DNA of 14,830 nt from JBIIJL01 sp044233795 (GTDB lineage: Bacteria; Pseudomonadota; Gammaproteobacteria; Legionellales; Legionellaceae). The stretch is from positions 1 through 14,830 of the forward strand of contig JBIIJL010000055.1 of NCBI GenBank assembly GCA_044233795.1, in the 5' to 3' direction. Below the pieces are notes generated by a model that was not told the DNA's origin, searched no databases, and worked only from the letters and a program-made list of their open reading frames with translations. Shown one piece after another: positions 13,439 to 14,830 of the stretch. The first letter of the stretch is position 1. Each line of letters opens with the position of its first letter. The position numbers and the translations under genes were made by a program.

Positions 13439-14578
13439 ATGATAAAACCGATCATGGGTAGTATTTTAATTTCGTTCGGGGCTTTATGTTATGCCGTCTC
13501 AGAACCTTCCTTGTTATTAAAACCCCTAAATCCTGACTGTATTGGTGTGACTGGGCCCAACTTTCTATCTGGCGATGGAAGCTCAGGAAATCCTTACTTA
13601 ATTTGTACCAAAGAGCAGCTAAATCGATTAAGTGCCGATGCTAGTTTATTAACAAATAATTTTAAATTAGGCAATAATTTCAGTTATTTGGGTGAAAGTT
13701 TTTATGTAATTGGAAACATTAATTCGCCATTTGAAGGTTCATTCAATGGGGATAATTATGCTTTATCGAATCTAAATATTGTCGATAGAAATGGAGGATT
13801 TCGTTATTTAGGTATTTTTGGTTATAGTCAAAACGCCGCAATATCAAATCTGGTAGTCAATGGTCTTACGATTTCATCATTTGATACTTACCAAACAGGC
13901 GGACTCATTGGAGAATCACATGATACCACGATTGATAAAGTCCGGTTGTCAAATATCAATGTAACAGCTACGGATTTTTCTGGTGGCTTTATTGGGGCGG
14001 CTTACGATACAGTCATTACGAACTCTGGCGTTCAAGGAGAGGTTCGAGTGAATTTCGGTTCTGATGCCGTGGGAGGGCTTATCGGAGAAGCGCAAAGAGT
14101 TAATATCTCGATGAGTTACAGTAAAACTAATATTCGACAAATTGATACAACAGATTTTGGTGTCTCTTACGTGGGTGGTTTGTGTGGTCTTATGCAGAAT
14201 AGTCAAGTCACAGATAGTTACGTTTTAGGGGACATTGATTTTTCTAAAGTAACAACTCCCGGTCAACCTTGGAGCCCCAGTGGAGTAGCTGGTGTTACAC
14301 CTTCTATTGCTGGTACAACCATTACGAATGTATTTTATGCCGGTCGATTCATAAACCTTACGCATGTAAGTTCCTTGGGAGGTGCCGCGTCTTATGGTGG
14401 GGGCACTGTTAGCAATTTATTTTGGGATACGACCCTGTCAAATTACATGCTTAGTGCGGCAGGCACAGGACAATCCACGGCAACAATGAAGGCTCCTTCA
14501 TTTTGGCTTAGCGCAGGATTTAGTCCTATGAAATGGAGCATCAAAAAGAACGCCTACCCCAAACTCATCTGGGAATAA
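13439..14578 (+). CDS. Exported GLUG-repeat (beta-helix) protein
   Basis: This 379-residue protein has a signal peptide (residues 1-19, cleavage near LCYA) and a mature part rich in Asn, Ser, Thr and Gly. Five GLUG-type repeats are visible, starting GIFGYS (125), GGLIGES (154), GGFIGAA (182), GGLIGEA (212) and GGLCGLM (246), spaced 28-34 residues. Before them, GDGSSGNPYLICTKEQLNRL (45-64) and SPFEGSFNGDNYALSNLNI are the usual lead-in of GLUG beta-helix proteins. The C-terminus has LFWDTT (327-332) and GTGQSTATM, the usual closing cap. Relatives are surface or secreted adhesin-like proteins, but this one lacks an autotransporter barrel or anchor. AGGAG (13429-13433) before the ATG at 13439 decides the start over an in-frame GTG at 13415. 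Confidence 0.85.
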   Translation: MIKPIMGSILISFGALCYAVSEPSLLLKPLNPDCIGVTGPNFLSGDGSSGNPYLICTKEQLNRLSADASLLTNNFKLGNNFSYLGESFYVIGNINSPFEGSFNGDNYALSNLNIVDRNGGFRYLGIFGYSQNAAISNLVVNGLTISSFDTYQTGGLIGESHDTTIDKVRLSNINVTATDFSGGFIGAAYDTVITNSGVQGEVRVNFGSDAVGGLIGEAQRVNISMSYSKTNIRQIDTTDFGVSYVGGLCGLMQNSQVTDSYVLGDIDFSKVTTPGQPWSPSGVAGVTPSIAGTTITNVFYAGRFINLTHVSSLGGAASYGGGTVSNLFWDTTLSNYMLSAAGTGQSTATMKAPSFWLSAGFSPMKWSIKKNAYPKLIWE

Positions 14579-14599
14579 AATTTTGTGATTATATTTACA

Positions 14600-14623
14600 C
14601 ACCCATATTTTTAAATATGGGTG
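14600..14623. terminator. Possible bidirectional hairpin after the GLUG gene
   Basis: A perfect 11-bp inverted repeat (CACCCATATTT at 14600-14610 and AAATATGGGTG at 14613-14623) lies 22 bp after the GLUG gene stop. It sits where a terminator is expected, but no T-run follows on either strand, so intrinsic termination is uncertain. Confidence 0.45.
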
Positions 14624-14685
14624 AACCCCATTTGCGTCACAAGCCCTATTTGAATTTACAGAAAGAATAATACACTACCAGCGCT

Positions 14686-14830
14686 GGTTATGTCCGTAAA
14701 ATACTGTAAATTCGGGATGACAAATTAGGAATTGAGTCATCGCTAAAATTCGGTACTATTGAGTTGTGAGTAACAATAACAACCGAGGAGAATAGCGATG
14801 ACGGATTACAATGTTACCGTAGGCAAAGAA
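14686..14830 (+). mobile_element. IS256-family insertion sequence, left end
   Basis: GGTTATGTCCGTAAAATACT (14686-14705) matches closely the IS256-type terminal repeat as I know it (GATAAAGTCCGTATAAT). It is followed by about 110 bp of leader and the transposase start. The element continues beyond the window. The boundary at 14686 is an estimate from that resemblance; the flanking CCAGCGCT (14678-14685) would be the candidate target duplication. Confidence 0.75.
14798..14830 (+). CDS. IS256-family transposase, first 11 codons (partial)
   Basis: A strong ribosome binding site GAGGAG (14785-14790) precedes the ATG at 14798. The visible residues MTDYNVTVGKE match the start of IS256/Mutator-type transposases that I recall as MTEYNVTVSKELL. 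The DDE catalytic domain lies beyond the window, so whether the gene is intact cannot be judged. Confidence 0.72.
   Translation, partial: MTDYNVTVGKE

Noticed and set aside
1..14830. CRISPR array, tRNA, rRNA or known defence system
   Set aside because: No regularly spaced direct repeats, cloverleaf with CCA-type acceptor, rRNA segment or recognisable Cas or restriction genes were seen.

Overview
The window looks like a piece of chromosome from a gammaproteobacterium of the Legionella/Coxiella branch (Legionellales). This is an inference from the AT-rich base composition, from small exported proteins and large lineage-restricted proteins that resemble Legionella hypotheticals from memory, and from a eukaryote-like methyltransferase. 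No database search was possible. Gene starts were chosen mainly on GGAG/AGGA-type ribosome binding sites, which are well conserved here.

Positions 1-5600 are a compact, mostly housekeeping block on the + strand. It holds an Ogt-type DNA alkyltransferase, whose first codons contain a perfect 36-bp palindrome. Two small exported proteins follow, the first with a promoter embedded in the 3' end of ogt. Next come a YgjP-type metalloprotease overlapping a 2-oxoglutarate/Fe(II) oxygenase, a PBP4-type D-Ala-D-Ala carboxypeptidase/endopeptidase, and an overlapping YadG/YadH-like ABC exporter pair.

Positions 5600-6309 are about 700 bp without a gene. They contain a 113-bp segment bounded by GGGGCTGTT/AACAGCCCC, a 65-nt near-perfect hairpin, a 10-bp inverted repeat pair 133 bp apart, and a good sigma70-type promoter. 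That promoter drives the next gene, a MoeB/ThiF-type adenylyltransferase with a C-terminal rhodanese domain. The gene is followed by a relic of an IS110-family transposase on the opposite strand.

Positions 7670-11925 are an accessory stretch. It encodes a SAM methyltransferase resembling sterol C-24 methyltransferases (Erg6/SMT), a 358-aa soluble protein with a hydrophobic C-terminal module, a 530-aa helical protein carrying two Rx4H (HEPN-like) motifs, and a 104-aa small protein. The sterol-like enzyme and the two large proteins are the best candidates for host-interaction functions, but effector status is inference only.

Positions 11925-14830 are shaped by mobile elements. On the - strand lies a frameshifted, N-terminally deleted MFS transporter, fused to the first codons and left end of an IS3-family element. 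The outer end of that element abuts the stop codon of a two-TM membrane protein gene. A divergent gene encodes an exported protein with five GLUG repeats. The window ends in the left end of an IS256-family element (terminal repeat, leader and first 11 codons of the transposase).
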